Source: Arthrobacter sp. cf158 (GTDB taxonomy: Bacteria > Actinomycetota > Actinomycetes > Actinomycetales > Micrococcaceae). From it: a stretch of 64,000 nt of DNA. Both the position numbers and the translations under genes were made by a program. Location of the stretch: NCBI RefSeq assembly GCF_900106835.1, contig NZ_FNNR01000001.1, positions 586,118 to 650,117 on the forward strand, in the 5' to 3' direction. Below the pieces are notes generated by a model. It was not told the DNA's origin and searched no databases. It worked only from the letters and a program-made list of their open reading frames with translations. The stretch's first letter is position 1. The number at the start of each line of letters is the position of its first letter. Positions 16,472-24,653 of the stretch are shown in pieces.

Positions 16472-17616
16472 AGCCTGGTCTCCATCCCCAGAAACAGCCC
16501 GTAGCGCTCTGCCTCGGCTTCAAGTGCAGCCTGCTCCTGCGCTGTTGCCGGCTGGTTCATGCGGACGTCCAGCTCGCAGATCCCGCCGGAAAATCCGTGA
16601 CGCCACCAACCAGCCAGTCTCCCGTCCAGCAGGACTACGTGCATGGGACCGTTGTCCTCGGGGAAGTAGGGGGCCGTGCCACCAAGGTAGTACCGGGACT
16701 GCGAGTAGCCCATCACGTACTCGTCGTAGCACTGGATGAGGTCGATCCGGGGCGCGTCCGGCTCCTTCGTCGGAGGGGCAGCGGTGAAATTCACGCCGTC
16801 CTCAGCGGCACAGTGAAACTCCAGGCCGTCAAAGCAGGCCGATTCCAGGGCGTCCGGAAACAGCTTGGCAGCGGCTTGGATCCCCAGTTTGATGTCCTTC
16901 ATGGTCAGCCCGGACCACGCTGCACAGTCCTTGACGGTGGCTGGGCCGCGGCTGCTGAAATAGCGGTGTGCCAGCTGTCCGAGAGCTTGCTCGCGGTCGT
17001 CGCCGGTGAGCGGCCCGCGGACGGTGCCGGGCACGCGTTCCTCAAACAGGCCATAGGTCTGTTTGAGCGCTCCTCCGGCCGAACGGACCGGGGCGCCGCT
17101 GACCAGGATGCTGCTGATTTCTGCGTGCATCAGGTGGTAGATAAAGCCAAGCCCTTTGCTGGGAAAGCCGGCTTGTCCCAGTACCCCGGCCAGTTCTTCG
17201 CGGGTCTTGTGGGCTCCGTTGGCCACGGCTTCGGCCAGGATGCCCCCACTGGTGGCAGCGGCTTCCTCATCGATCCCGGTCTGGCGGTACATGCCTTTGT
17301 TGCCCTGATGGAGACGGTCCGCAGACAATCCCATGAGCCAGCCAAGATCGTCCTGATGCACAAAGTGCCAGGTGGGCCGGAGGATATGGGTCCGAAGAAT
17401 GGTCCCGTCCGCCACTGCCTGCTCCACCTCGGCGGACGTACTGCCGGATGTCCTTTGAGCCAGCGTCCAGCGCGCGTAGGGAAACTCCTGCGACTGCACC
17501 GCCAGGAGGTTGCGGAGCACTTCAGAGGGCGCTCCCGGCTTTGGCGTCCGCAGCTGTTGGCGTCGCAGGCGCACCTGCCGGACGGTTTCTGCGGCGGCGG
17601 ACACACCACCCGGCAT
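16465..17616 (-). CDS. Winged helix DNA-binding domain protein (HTH_42/AlkZ-like)
   Basis: The 383-residue protein has the features of the HTH_42 family: an early LLAVQSQEFPYARWTLAQRT region, ILRTHILRPTWHFV and DLGWLMGL, a central winged-helix segment, and a late LDGRLAGWWRHGF block. Members include the YcaQ/AlkZ DNA glycosylases that act on crosslinks, and many actinobacterial relatives have no proven activity. AAGGTGA precedes the ATG at 17616, which lies 10 bp after the SGNH gene's stop. The open frame continues upstream into that gene, but this start fits the family. It is probably co-transcribed with the SGNH gene. Confidence 0.75.
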   Translation of the reverse strand: MPGGVSAAAETVRQVRLRRQQLRTPKPGAPSEVLRNLLAVQSQEFPYARWTLAQRTSGSTSAEVEQAVADGTILRTHILRPTWHFVHQDDLGWLMGLSADRLHQGNKGMYRQTGIDEEAAATSGGILAEAVANGAHKTREELAGVLGQAGFPSKGLGFIYHLMHAEISSILVSGAPVRSAGGALKQTYGLFEERVPGTVRGPLTGDDREQALGQLAHRYFSSRGPATVKDCAAWSGLTMKDIKLGIQAAAKLFPDALESACFDGLEFHCAAEDGVNFTAAPPTKEPDAPRIDLIQCYDEYVMGYSQSRYYLGGTAPYFPEDNGPMHVVLLDGRLAGWWRHGFSGGICELDVRMNQPATAQEQAALEAEAERYGLFLGMETRLV

Positions 17617-17626
17617 GGACGTCACC

Positions 17627-18469
17627 TTAGCGGCGCGGCAGCAACGTGCCGCTGGGTCCGAAGACGGGTCCCGGCGTCGGACGTTTTGGTGTGATGCCGT
17701 CGCCCGACGATTGGTGCCGGAGCCTCCGGATGACCCAGGGGACAAAGTACTCGCGCGCCCAGACGAGATCGGACGAGCGTGCCTCGCGCCAGGTACGCTG
17801 CGGCAGCGGCTTGGGCATCAGGGGTTCAAGCGTGTGCTGCACATTCAGGGCATCCAGGACCATGGTGGCGATGGTGTGGTGGCCCAGTGGTGAGAAATGC
17901 AAGCGGTCAGCGTCCCACATCTGGGGGTCTGCCAACTGGCGCAGGGACCACATGTCCGCAATGACGGCGTCGTGACGGGCGGCCACCGTCCTCAGGTTCT
18001 CGTTGTAAATGGCCACCTTGCCGCGGATCCGGCCCAGGACCGAGGCAGCAGTGTCCGGGCCGTTGAACAACACAACGGTGGCGCCGCCGGAGCTTAGATC
18101 GCCGACTGCGACGTCGAGTTTCTCGGCCAGTAGGTCAGGATCGCCGCCGGGGCGGATGAGGTCGTTGCCACCGGCAGAAATGGACACGAGGTCCGGCTGC
18201 AGTTCAAGGCATGGTCCCACTTGTTCGTCCACGATCTGCTGCAACAGCCGGCCGCGGATGGCGAGGTTGGCGTAGGCGAAGTCCTGGTGCCCGCGCCCCA
18301 GTTCTTCAGCAACACGGTCAGCCCACCCGCGGTGGCCGCCGGGATTCGCCGGCTCGGGGTCGCCGATCCCTTCAGTGAACGAATCGCCCAGGGCCACGTA
18401 ACGGCCCCAAGGGTGCTTTTGAACAGGCTCGCCGGGTTTCAACAAATGATTGTTCTCACTCACGCTCAT
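17627..18469 (-). CDS. SGNH/GDSL hydrolase family protein
   Basis: The 280-residue protein carries the SGNH blocks: GDSFTEG (nucleophile Ser) near residue 27, a glycine block, SAGGNDLI with the catalytic Asn, and DRLHFSPLGHH with the Asp-x-x-His pair. These enzymes cleave esters of lipids or acylated sugars. No signal peptide is seen, so it is probably cytoplasmic. The ATG at 18469 precedes MSVSENNHLLKPGE. The frame is open upstream to 18610, but that part overlaps the divergent promoter region of the esterase gene. Confidence 0.82.
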   Translation of the reverse strand: MSVSENNHLLKPGEPVQKHPWGRYVALGDSFTEGIGDPEPANPGGHRGWADRVAEELGRGHQDFAYANLAIRGRLLQQIVDEQVGPCLELQPDLVSISAGGNDLIRPGGDPDLLAEKLDVAVGDLSSGGATVVLFNGPDTAASVLGRIRGKVAIYNENLRTVAARHDAVIADMWSLRQLADPQMWDADRLHFSPLGHHTIATMVLDALNVQHTLEPLMPKPLPQRTWREARSSDLVWAREYFVPWVIRRLRHQSSGDGITPKRPTPGPVFGPSGTLLPRR

Positions 18470-18539
18470 ATCCTGCCTCGTCACGGCGAACCTACGCCAC
18501 CGTAAGTTGTTACTTCCGGGTAACTGTAAGAATGGAACC

Positions 18540-19190
18540 ATGACTGAAGCCCCCGCATTCCCCGCGCCCGTTGTCCTGTGGTCCCACGACGAAGCCGAGC
18601 GTGCCGGCAAGCCGCTCCTGGTGCTGCTGCACGGTTACGGCTCCAACGAAGAGGACCTGTTCAGCCTGGCCGGGCTGTTGCCTGAGGGTTTTGTGGTGGC
18701 GGCGCTTCGGGCGCCCATGCCCATGGGGCCGGGCTTCACCTGGTTCCCGCTCACGGCCTCCATCGACTATTCCCTGGACGCTGTGAAGCTGGCGGCCGAA
18801 TACGCCCTGGGGTGGCTGGACACCGTTAAGGCCAATCACTCGTCGGTGACGTTGCTGGGCTTCTCGATGGGCATGGCCATGGCCACCACCATGCTCCGGT
18901 ACCGTCCCGCGGACTTTGCCGCCGTCGTCGGGCTTTCAGGTTTTGTGATCGACGCCGGCGCTGACGCCGCCTTCCGGGACGAGCAACTGGACGGCTCGCT
19001 GCCGATGTTCTGGGGCCGCGACCAGCAGGACCCCGTGATTACCCCGGACAAGATTGACTACACCATGGGTTGGGTGCGCAAGCACGTGGACCTCACCAAG
19101 GTGCTCTACACCGGCATGTGGCATGGCATCAACCAGCAGGAAATCGGGCACGTGGGTGAGTTCCTCACCCATAAGGTCCTCACTGACTAG
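18540..19190 (+). CDS. Phospholipase/carboxylesterase family alpha/beta hydrolase
   Basis: The 216-residue enzyme has the oxyanion block LLVLLHGYGSNEEDLF near residue 25, the nucleophile elbow LLGFSMGMAMA and a C-terminal His in GMWHGIN, which matches the compact carboxylesterase/lysophospholipase family. Substrates of this family are small esters or lysophospholipids. The ATG at 18540 gives the family-typical N-terminus, and the frame is open upstream without support. The gene is divergent from the SGNH hydrolase (70 bp between starts) and ends 6 bp from the convergent S4 gene. Confidence 0.82.
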   Translation: MTEAPAFPAPVVLWSHDEAERAGKPLLVLLHGYGSNEEDLFSLAGLLPEGFVVAALRAPMPMGPGFTWFPLTASIDYSLDAVKLAAEYALGWLDTVKANHSSVTLLGFSMGMAMATTMLRYRPADFAAVVGLSGFVIDAGADAAFRDEQLDGSLPMFWGRDQQDPVITPDKIDYTMGWVRKHVDLTKVLYTGMWHGINQQEIGHVGEFLTHKVLTD

Positions 19191-19196
19191 CGGGTG

Positions 19197-19424
19197 TCAG
19201 GCGGCGGTGATCCGGACCGTCTGGCCGTTGACCGTCACAGTATCTCCCACGTGGAGCTGGCGGCCACGGCGGTCGTCGATCTCGCCGTTGACCTTGACCA
19301 AGCCATTCTTGATGAGCTCCGTGGCTTCAACGCCGTCCTCCACCAGATTGGCAAGCTTCAGCAGCTGGCCGAGGCGGATCATGTCGTCACGGATGGGGAT
19401 TTCTTCGATTTCCGGGTTGCTCAT
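19197..19424 (-). CDS. S4-domain RNA-binding protein (YbcJ/YaaA type)
   Basis: The 75-residue protein is almost entirely one S4 RNA-binding domain: IRLGQLLKLANLVEDGVEA, LIKNGLVKVNGEID and RRGRQLHVGDTVTV. Relatives include YbcJ of E. coli and the YaaA protein near recF in Firmicutes, thought to act on ribosomal or structured RNA. The ATG at 19424 gives MSNPEIEEIPIRDDM. An upstream extension of 32 residues is open but lacks support. It starts 23 bp from the divergent DMT gene. Confidence 0.8.
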   Translation of the reverse strand: MSNPEIEEIPIRDDMIRLGQLLKLANLVEDGVEATELIKNGLVKVNGEIDDRRGRQLHVGDTVTVNGQTVRITAA

Positions 19425-19447
19425 ACAGCAATGATGCCTGAAGTAGT

Positions 19448-20452
19448 GTGGGGACAGTGCCGCAGCCTTCTCCCCGTCCCGCCCTTCCGCTTGCCCTTGG
19501 CCTCCCTGTCGCAGTAGCAACAGGCTTGGTCATTCCGCTCCAAGGAAGGATTAACGGGGCCCTCGGCGCCACACTGAATGATGGCATTGCTGCAGCCGTG
19601 GTGAGCTTCACCACAGGCCTCCTGCTGATCGGTGTTATCTCGCTGGCGACGCCCAAGGGCAGGGCCGGCCTTCAACGCATCATCCCCGCGGTCCGGAACC
19701 GCAGCTTTCCCCGCTTGTATGTGATGGCCGGCGCTATCGGTGCACTGTTCGTGTTCGCCCAGTCCTTCACAGTGGCCCTTCTGGGGGTGGCGCTGTTCAC
19801 CGTCGCTGCCGTAACGGGTCAGACGTTGAGTGGTCTGCTCGTTGACCGCATGGGCATCGGCCCTGGTGGCCGGCGTGCCATCACGGGAGTCCGCGTTCTT
19901 GGCAGCGTCCTGACCGTTGCCGCCGTCGCCTGGGCGGTTTCTCCGAGGTTCGGCGGCGATGCCGACATCGCGTCGCTGGTACTGCCCGTCCTTCTGCCTT
20001 TGACGGCAGGGTTCCTGATGAGCTTCCAACAGGCCATGAATGGAACGGCCACGGTTCATTACGGGACACCGATCGCGGCCACCTTGGTCAACTTCATTGC
20101 CGGATCGGCCATTTTGTGGCTCGCCTGGCTCATCAAGCTGGCTGTTGCCGGACCTGGAAATCCGCTTCCCTCCGAGTGGTGGTACTACCTTGGCGGTCCC
20201 ATGGGCTGCCTTTTCATCGGCCTGGCAGCGTTGCTGGTCCGCAGCCTGGGCGTGCTGATCACCGGCTTGGGCATGATTGCCGGCCAGCTGGTGGGCTCGT
20301 TGGTGCTCGACGTCGTGATCCCCAGCCCCGGCGCGGTGGTTGCCTTGCCCACGGTGCTGGGGACCATCCTGACGCTCGCCGCGATCGTCGTGGCCACCTT
20401 GCCGTGGCCCAGGGGTGCTTTCGCACGAAAATCAACGGCCAAAGGCCGGTAG
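19448..20452 (+). CDS. DMT-family transporter (YdcZ/DUF606 type)
   Basis: The 334-residue integral membrane protein has about ten hydrophobic segments arranged as two five-helix halves, both opening with a QGRINGALG or QQAMNGT-type turn (residues near 32 and 195). This matches the inner-membrane DMT YdcZ family, whose substrates are mostly unknown. Two GTG codons compete for the start, 19448 and 19457; the second leaves GGGGACA just upstream. It is divergent from the S4 gene. Confidence 0.78.
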   Translation: MGTVPQPSPRPALPLALGLPVAVATGLVIPLQGRINGALGATLNDGIAAAVVSFTTGLLLIGVISLATPKGRAGLQRIIPAVRNRSFPRLYVMAGAIGALFVFAQSFTVALLGVALFTVAAVTGQTLSGLLVDRMGIGPGGRRAITGVRVLGSVLTVAAVAWAVSPRFGGDADIASLVLPVLLPLTAGFLMSFQQAMNGTATVHYGTPIAATLVNFIAGSAILWLAWLIKLAVAGPGNPLPSEWWYYLGGPMGCLFIGLAALLVRSLGVLITGLGMIAGQLVGSLVLDVVIPSPGAVVALPTVLGTILTLAAIVVATLPWPRGAFARKSTAKGR

Positions 20453-20473
20453 GGTTGGTAGGGTGCAGTATTT

Positions 20474-20549
20474 TTGCGTTCTGCCCACAGTAGAACGCAG
20501 TAGTAACAACAAACTTTCCCCCAGTACCCCGCCGGACAACCTCGTCCGG
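20474..20549 (+). promoter_or_regulatory. Structured leader of glyS
   Basis: Two hairpins lie in the 159-bp spacer before glyS. GCGTTCT (20476-20482) pairs with AGAACGC (20492-20498), and CCGGAC (20532-20537) pairs with GTCCGG (20544-20549). They could end the upstream transcript or belong to a glyS leader. I see no T-box sequence (no GGTGG anti-tRNA block), so a tRNA-sensing leader is not supported. Confidence 0.35.
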
Positions 20550-20611
20550 ACATCCGGGGCAAACCACCGCGGACCGCACCCAGCGGCCCTGTAGAACAAA
20601 TGGAGTTACCC

Positions 20612-21997
20612 ATGGCAGCAAAATCCGTCCTTGACCAGGTCATTTCCCTCTCCAAGCGGAGGGGCTTTGTCTTCCAGGCCGGTGAAATCTATGGTGGCTC
20701 CCGTTCTGCCTGGGACTACGGTCCCTTGGGTGCGGAACTGAAGGAAAACATCAAGCGCCAATGGTGGCAGAGCATGGTCCGCGGCCGCGAAGATGTGGTG
20801 GGTCTGGACTCCTCCGTCATCCTTCCCCGCCAGGTATGGGAAGCCTCCGGCCACGTGGAGGTCTTCTCCGACCCCCTGGTGGAGTGCCTGTCCTGCCACA
20901 AGCGCTACCGTGCCGACCACCTCGAGGAAGAGTACGAGGAAAAGAAGGGCCGCCCCGCAGAGAACGGGCTCAAGGATATTGCGTGTGCCAACTGTGGCAC
21001 CCGCGGCGAATGGACGGAACCCCAGGAATTCTCCGGCCTCCTGAAGACCTTCCTTGGTCCGGTAGCCAGCGACGAAGGCATGCACTACCTGCGTCCCGAA
21101 ACGGCCCAGGGCATCTTTGTGAACTTCAACAACGTGCTCACCACGTCCCGGAAGAAGCCGCCGTTCGGCATCGGCCAGATCGGCAAGTCCTTCCGTAACG
21201 AGATCACCCCGGGCAACTTCATCTTCCGTACCCGCGAGTTCGAGCAGATGGAAATGGAATTCTTCGTCGAGCCCGGCACGGATGAAGAATGGCACCAGTA
21301 CTGGATGAAGGAGCGTATGTCCTGGTACACCGGCCTGGGCATCCGTGAAGACAACCTTCGCTTCTTCGAGCACCCGGTGGAAAAGCTCAGCCACTACTCC
21401 AAGGGCACCACGGACATCGAGTACCGCTTCGGGTTCCAGGGCTCCGAGTGGGGCGAGCTCGAGGGCATCGCCAACCGCACGGACTTTGACCTCTCCACCC
21501 ACGCCAAGGCTTCCGGCACGGACCTGAGCTACTTCAACCAGGCCACCAACGAGCGCTACACGCCGTTTGTGATCGAGCCCGCTGCCGGCCTCACCCGTTC
21601 CTTCATGGCCTTCCTCATCGACGCCTACACCGAGGATGAAGCACCCAACGCCAAGGGCGGCGTCGATGTCCGCACCGTGCTGAAGCTCGATCCGCGCCTG
21701 GCTCCGGTCAAGGCCGCGGTCCTGCCGCTGAGCCGCAACGAGGACCTGTCCCCGAAGGCCAAGGCGCTGGGCGCCCAGCTGCGCAAGAACTGGAACATCG
21801 ACTTTGACGACGCCGGCGCGATCGGCCGCCGTTACCGTCGCCAGGACGAGATCGGTACCCCGTTCTGCATCACCGTGGACTTCGATACCCTCGAGGACCA
21901 GGCCGTTACCATCCGCGAGCGCGACACCATGAGCCAGGAACGCGTGTCCTTGGACAAGGTTGAGGGCTACCTGGCAGCACGCTTGATCGGCGCCTGA
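20612..21997 (+). CDS. glyS: Glycine--tRNA ligase, single-subunit type
   Basis: This 461-residue class II synthetase charges tRNA-Gly and is of the dimeric eukaryote/archaeal-like type found in actinobacteria. Visible blocks are [13 protein letters not shown] near residue 15, [11 protein letters not shown], a zinc-like [11 protein letters not shown]...[10 protein letters not shown] insertion, [14 protein letters not shown], the motif 2 region [19 protein letters not shown] and [17 protein letters not shown] at 20602-20605 lies 6 bp before the ATG at 20612, which is preferred to the in-frame ATG at 20600. The GNAT gene follows after 2 bp. Confidence 0.95.
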   Translation: MAAKSVLDQVISLSKRRGFVFQAGEIYGGSRSAWDYGPLGAELKENIKRQWWQSMVRGREDVVGLDSSVILPRQVWEASGHVEVFSDPLVECLSCHKRYRADHLEEEYEEKKGRPAENGLKDIACANCGTRGEWTEPQEFSGLLKTFLGPVASDEGMHYLRPETAQGIFVNFNNVLTTSRKKPPFGIGQIGKSFRNEITPGNFIFRTREFEQMEMEFFVEPGTDEEWHQYWMKERMSWYTGLGIREDNLRFFEHPVEKLSHYSKGTTDIEYRFGFQGSEWGELEGIANRTDFDLSTHAKASGTDLSYFNQATNERYTPFVIEPAAGLTRSFMAFLIDAYTEDEAPNAKGGVDVRTVLKLDPRLAPVKAAVLPLSRNEDLSPKAKALGAQLRKNWNIDFDDAGAIGRRYRRQDEIGTPFCITVDFDTLEDQAVTIRERDTMSQERVSLDKVEGYLAARLIGA

Positions 21998-21999
21998 TC

Positions 22000-22962
22000 G
22001 TGGCTCTGGAGTACCGCGAATGGAAGGAAGGCGACGACCTCGCCCTCCTGGAGATCTGGGGTGGCCCGGAAACTCTTCCCGCTGAGCAGTTCCGTGCCGC
22101 TTTGGCGCCGTCGGGCAACCAGCCCTGGCGCCGGTGCATCGTCGCCGAGGACGTGGTGGACGGCGTTCGGATACCGGTTGCTGCAGGCGTGGTCCACGAG
22201 GCTTCGCTGCACCCGGAACGTCTGTGGGCCTACATCGAGGTTGCCAAGGATCATCGCCGTGAAGGCGTGGGCGCCACCCTCCTGACCATGCTCCGCCGGG
22301 AAGCCGGGAACTCGCCGTCGGGCGTTTCCAGGCTCCGCAGCAAGGTGGAACCGGACACGGCAGGTGCGGCCTTTGCCGCAGCCGCCGGCCTTGCACCCAT
22401 CCAGCGGTCCCAGCTGGTGGTGGTGGAACCCGAGCCGCTGTCACTCCCGCGGTTCGGTGATGGTTCCGAGGAAGCCGCATCTGAGCGGGTGGAGGACCTG
22501 GCCACAGGTTCGGTAGAGCTGAGTGAGGTGGTGGGTAAGTACTACTCCCACGTCCACCACTGGGACAGCCCGGGGGAGCTCAGCATCGCTACGGTGCAAC
22601 GCTTGTTCCTGCATGACCTCACGGGTGCCCACGGTGCAATCGTTTTGAGGGCGCCCAAAGCCAGCGCTTTTGGTGAAGGTGTCCCGGCCAGCCGCAAGGG
22701 CAGGATCCAGGCGTTCGCCATCAGCTACGCCCAAGGCAGCTCCGATGAGCCGTCGGATGTCTTCCTGGGGCATGATCCGGAGCTGTCTGCCGAGGAAGCT
22801 GCGCTTGCTGTGCGGGACCTTTTGGCACTCATCGCCTACCAGCACCCGGTACTGCTGGAAGTCGACGAATCGATGACGGCCCTGCGTACGGTTCTTGGGC
22901 CTTTGCTGGAATCCGGCAAGGCCCACGTGCGTGGTGCGGACACGTTGATCGTGAGCGACTGA
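22000..22962 (+). CDS. GNAT-family N-acetyltransferase
   Basis: The 320-residue protein has a GNAT acetyl-CoA-binding region: LWAYIEVAKDHRREGVGATLL near residue 74 matches motif A (RxxGxG/A as RREGVGA). The second half (from about residue 165) is a less clear GNAT-like repeat. The acceptor is unknown. It starts with GTG two bases after the glyS stop, so it is translated with glyS. A terminator follows. Confidence 0.75.
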   Translation: MALEYREWKEGDDLALLEIWGGPETLPAEQFRAALAPSGNQPWRRCIVAEDVVDGVRIPVAAGVVHEASLHPERLWAYIEVAKDHRREGVGATLLTMLRREAGNSPSGVSRLRSKVEPDTAGAAFAAAAGLAPIQRSQLVVVEPEPLSLPRFGDGSEEAASERVEDLATGSVELSEVVGKYYSHVHHWDSPGELSIATVQRLFLHDLTGAHGAIVLRAPKASAFGEGVPASRKGRIQAFAISYAQGSSDEPSDVFLGHDPELSAEEAALAVRDLLALIAYQHPVLLEVDESMTALRTVLGPLLESGKAHVRGADTLIVSD

Positions 22963-22981
22963 CCACTGTTTCTGCACGTCA

Positions 22982-23021
22982 GGATCCTGCCCTCCACCGC
23001 CGCTGCGGAGGGCAGGATCCT
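22982..23021 (+). terminator. Terminator of the glyS operon
   Basis: A 14-bp perfect stem pairs GGATCCTGCCCTCC (22982-22995) with GGAGGGCAGGATCC (23007-23020) around an 11-nt loop and is followed by TTGCGTTT. It lies 20 bp after the GNAT stop. Confidence 0.85.
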
Positions 23022-23190
23022 TGCGTTTAAGCCCCTAAGACGCTCTGCGAACAGTCCGGTTAATAAAGATGATTGACGCTGCCCTGAGGCAGGAGTAGGC
23101 CTATCGGAGTAAACCCCCACGCTGCCATCGCTGGAGGGAAGCGGCGTGTGGAACAGAACGGTCTCTCGTCTATATCGGTGGTAAATCACA

Positions 23191-24564
23191 ATGAACCAAA
23201 TAGCCCTTGATGGGCTGAGGGAACAGGTGCGCGGGCAGCTCATCACGCCCGAAGATCCTGACTACGACTCCGCCCGGGCCGTCTTCAATGCCATGGTGGA
23301 CAAGCGCCCTGCGGGTATCCTCCGGGTCGCGCAAATATCCGATGTGATCGCCGGCGTGAACTTTGCCCGCGAGAACGCCATGCCCCTGGCCATCAGGGGA
23401 GGCGGCCACAGCGCGCCCGGGTTCGGGACCTGGGACGATGCCTTGGTGCTGGACTTCGTCAACCGGACAGGCGTCCGGGTGGACCCGGAGGCGCACACCG
23501 CCCGCGCCGAAGCCGGCACCACTTGGGCAGACTTCAACCACGCCACGCACGCCTTTGGGCTGGCAACCACTGGCGGGATCGTCGGTTCCACGGGGGTGGC
23601 CGGGCTGACGCTCGGCGGGGGAATCGGATACCTGACCCGGAAGTACGGCTTGTCCTGCGACAACCTCGTCTCCGCGGATGTGGTGACGGCTGACGGCAGT
23701 TTCCTCATCGCCAACAAGGAGCGCAACGAGGACCTGTTCTGGGCCCTCCGGGGTGGCGGCGGAAACTTTGGCGTGGTGACCTCTCTGGAGTTCCAGCTCC
23801 ATCCCGTGGACATGGTCTATGCCGGCATCATCATCTATGGCGCTGAGAACATTCCCACGGTGGCCCGCTTTTACCGCGAGTACTTGGCTTCCGCGCCCGA
23901 GGAATTCGGAGCCTTCCTTGGCTTCCACCAGGGACCGCCCGTTCCTTTCCTTCCTGAGGAATGGCATGGCAAATCTGTCTGCGTGGTGGTGGGAATGTGG
24001 ACGGGCGATCCGGCCGAGGGCCAGGCACGCTGGCAGCCCTTCCTGGATGCAGCGCCTGTGGCGGGATCCATGGTGGGTCCCATGCCCTACCCGGCACTGA
24101 ACGTGGCCTTCGATGGACTGAACCAGAAGGGGATGCAGGGCTACTGGAAGGCCAATTTCCTGCGGGACCTCAACGATGGTGCCATTGACGCCCACGCAGA
24201 GTTCGGGGCAACTGTTACCAGTGTCAACACCTCGGTGCATGTCTACCCGATTGACGGCGCGGTATCCCGAGTGGGTGTCCAGGACACGGCCTTCGCCCAC
24301 CGCACCATGAAGTTCTCGCCAGTCATCGCAACGCAATGGCCGGACCCGGCGGACAACGAGGCGAACATTGCGTGGGCACGTCAGTATGCGGCGGCACTCG
24401 CACCACATTCGGAGGCCGGCGGGTACATCAACTTCATGGACTCCGAGGACCAGAACCGGGTGGCGGACAACTATGGACCCAATTGGGAGAGATTGGTGGC
24501 CATTAAAGGCAAATACGATCCCGGGAATCTCTTCCGCGTAAACCAGAACATCGCGCCTGCCTGA
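23191..24564 (+). CDS. FAD-binding oxidoreductase, berberine-bridge-enzyme-like
   Basis: The 457-residue flavoprotein has a PCMH-type FAD domain with LAIRGGGHSAPGFGTWDD (His of GGGHS is the usual 8-alpha FAD attachment), GLTLGGGIGYLTRKYGL and SCDNLVSADVV, where Cys in GLSCDN fits the second, 6-S-cysteinyl bond of bicovalent members. The C-terminal BBE element ends NLFRVNQNI. Such enzymes oxidise sugars, oligosaccharides or alkaloids, and the substrate here is unknown. There is no signal peptide. It stands alone, 228 bp after the glyS terminator region. Confidence 0.87.
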   Translation: MNQIALDGLREQVRGQLITPEDPDYDSARAVFNAMVDKRPAGILRVAQISDVIAGVNFARENAMPLAIRGGGHSAPGFGTWDDALVLDFVNRTGVRVDPEAHTARAEAGTTWADFNHATHAFGLATTGGIVGSTGVAGLTLGGGIGYLTRKYGLSCDNLVSADVVTADGSFLIANKERNEDLFWALRGGGGNFGVVTSLEFQLHPVDMVYAGIIIYGAENIPTVARFYREYLASAPEEFGAFLGFHQGPPVPFLPEEWHGKSVCVVVGMWTGDPAEGQARWQPFLDAAPVAGSMVGPMPYPALNVAFDGLNQKGMQGYWKANFLRDLNDGAIDAHAEFGATVTSVNTSVHVYPIDGAVSRVGVQDTAFAHRTMKFSPVIATQWPDPADNEANIAWARQYAAALAPHSEAGGYINFMDSEDQNRVADNYGPNWERLVAIKGKYDPGNLFRVNQNIAPA

Positions 24565-24653
24565 GATCCGGGCCGGTCATTCCCGGAACAGCCGCTTGAG
24601 GCGCAGGACGTCAGTCTTCCCGCGTAGGGTTAAGGCATGAGGTTTTGCTGCTG

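Noticed and set aside
20453..20611. T-box leader for glyS
   Set aside because: No anti-tRNA block or conserved T-box sequence is visible. Only simple hairpins are present.
20606..22480. 624-codon minus-strand frame opposite glyS and the GNAT gene
   Set aside because: It has low-complexity composition and no motif. The plus-strand genes are certain.
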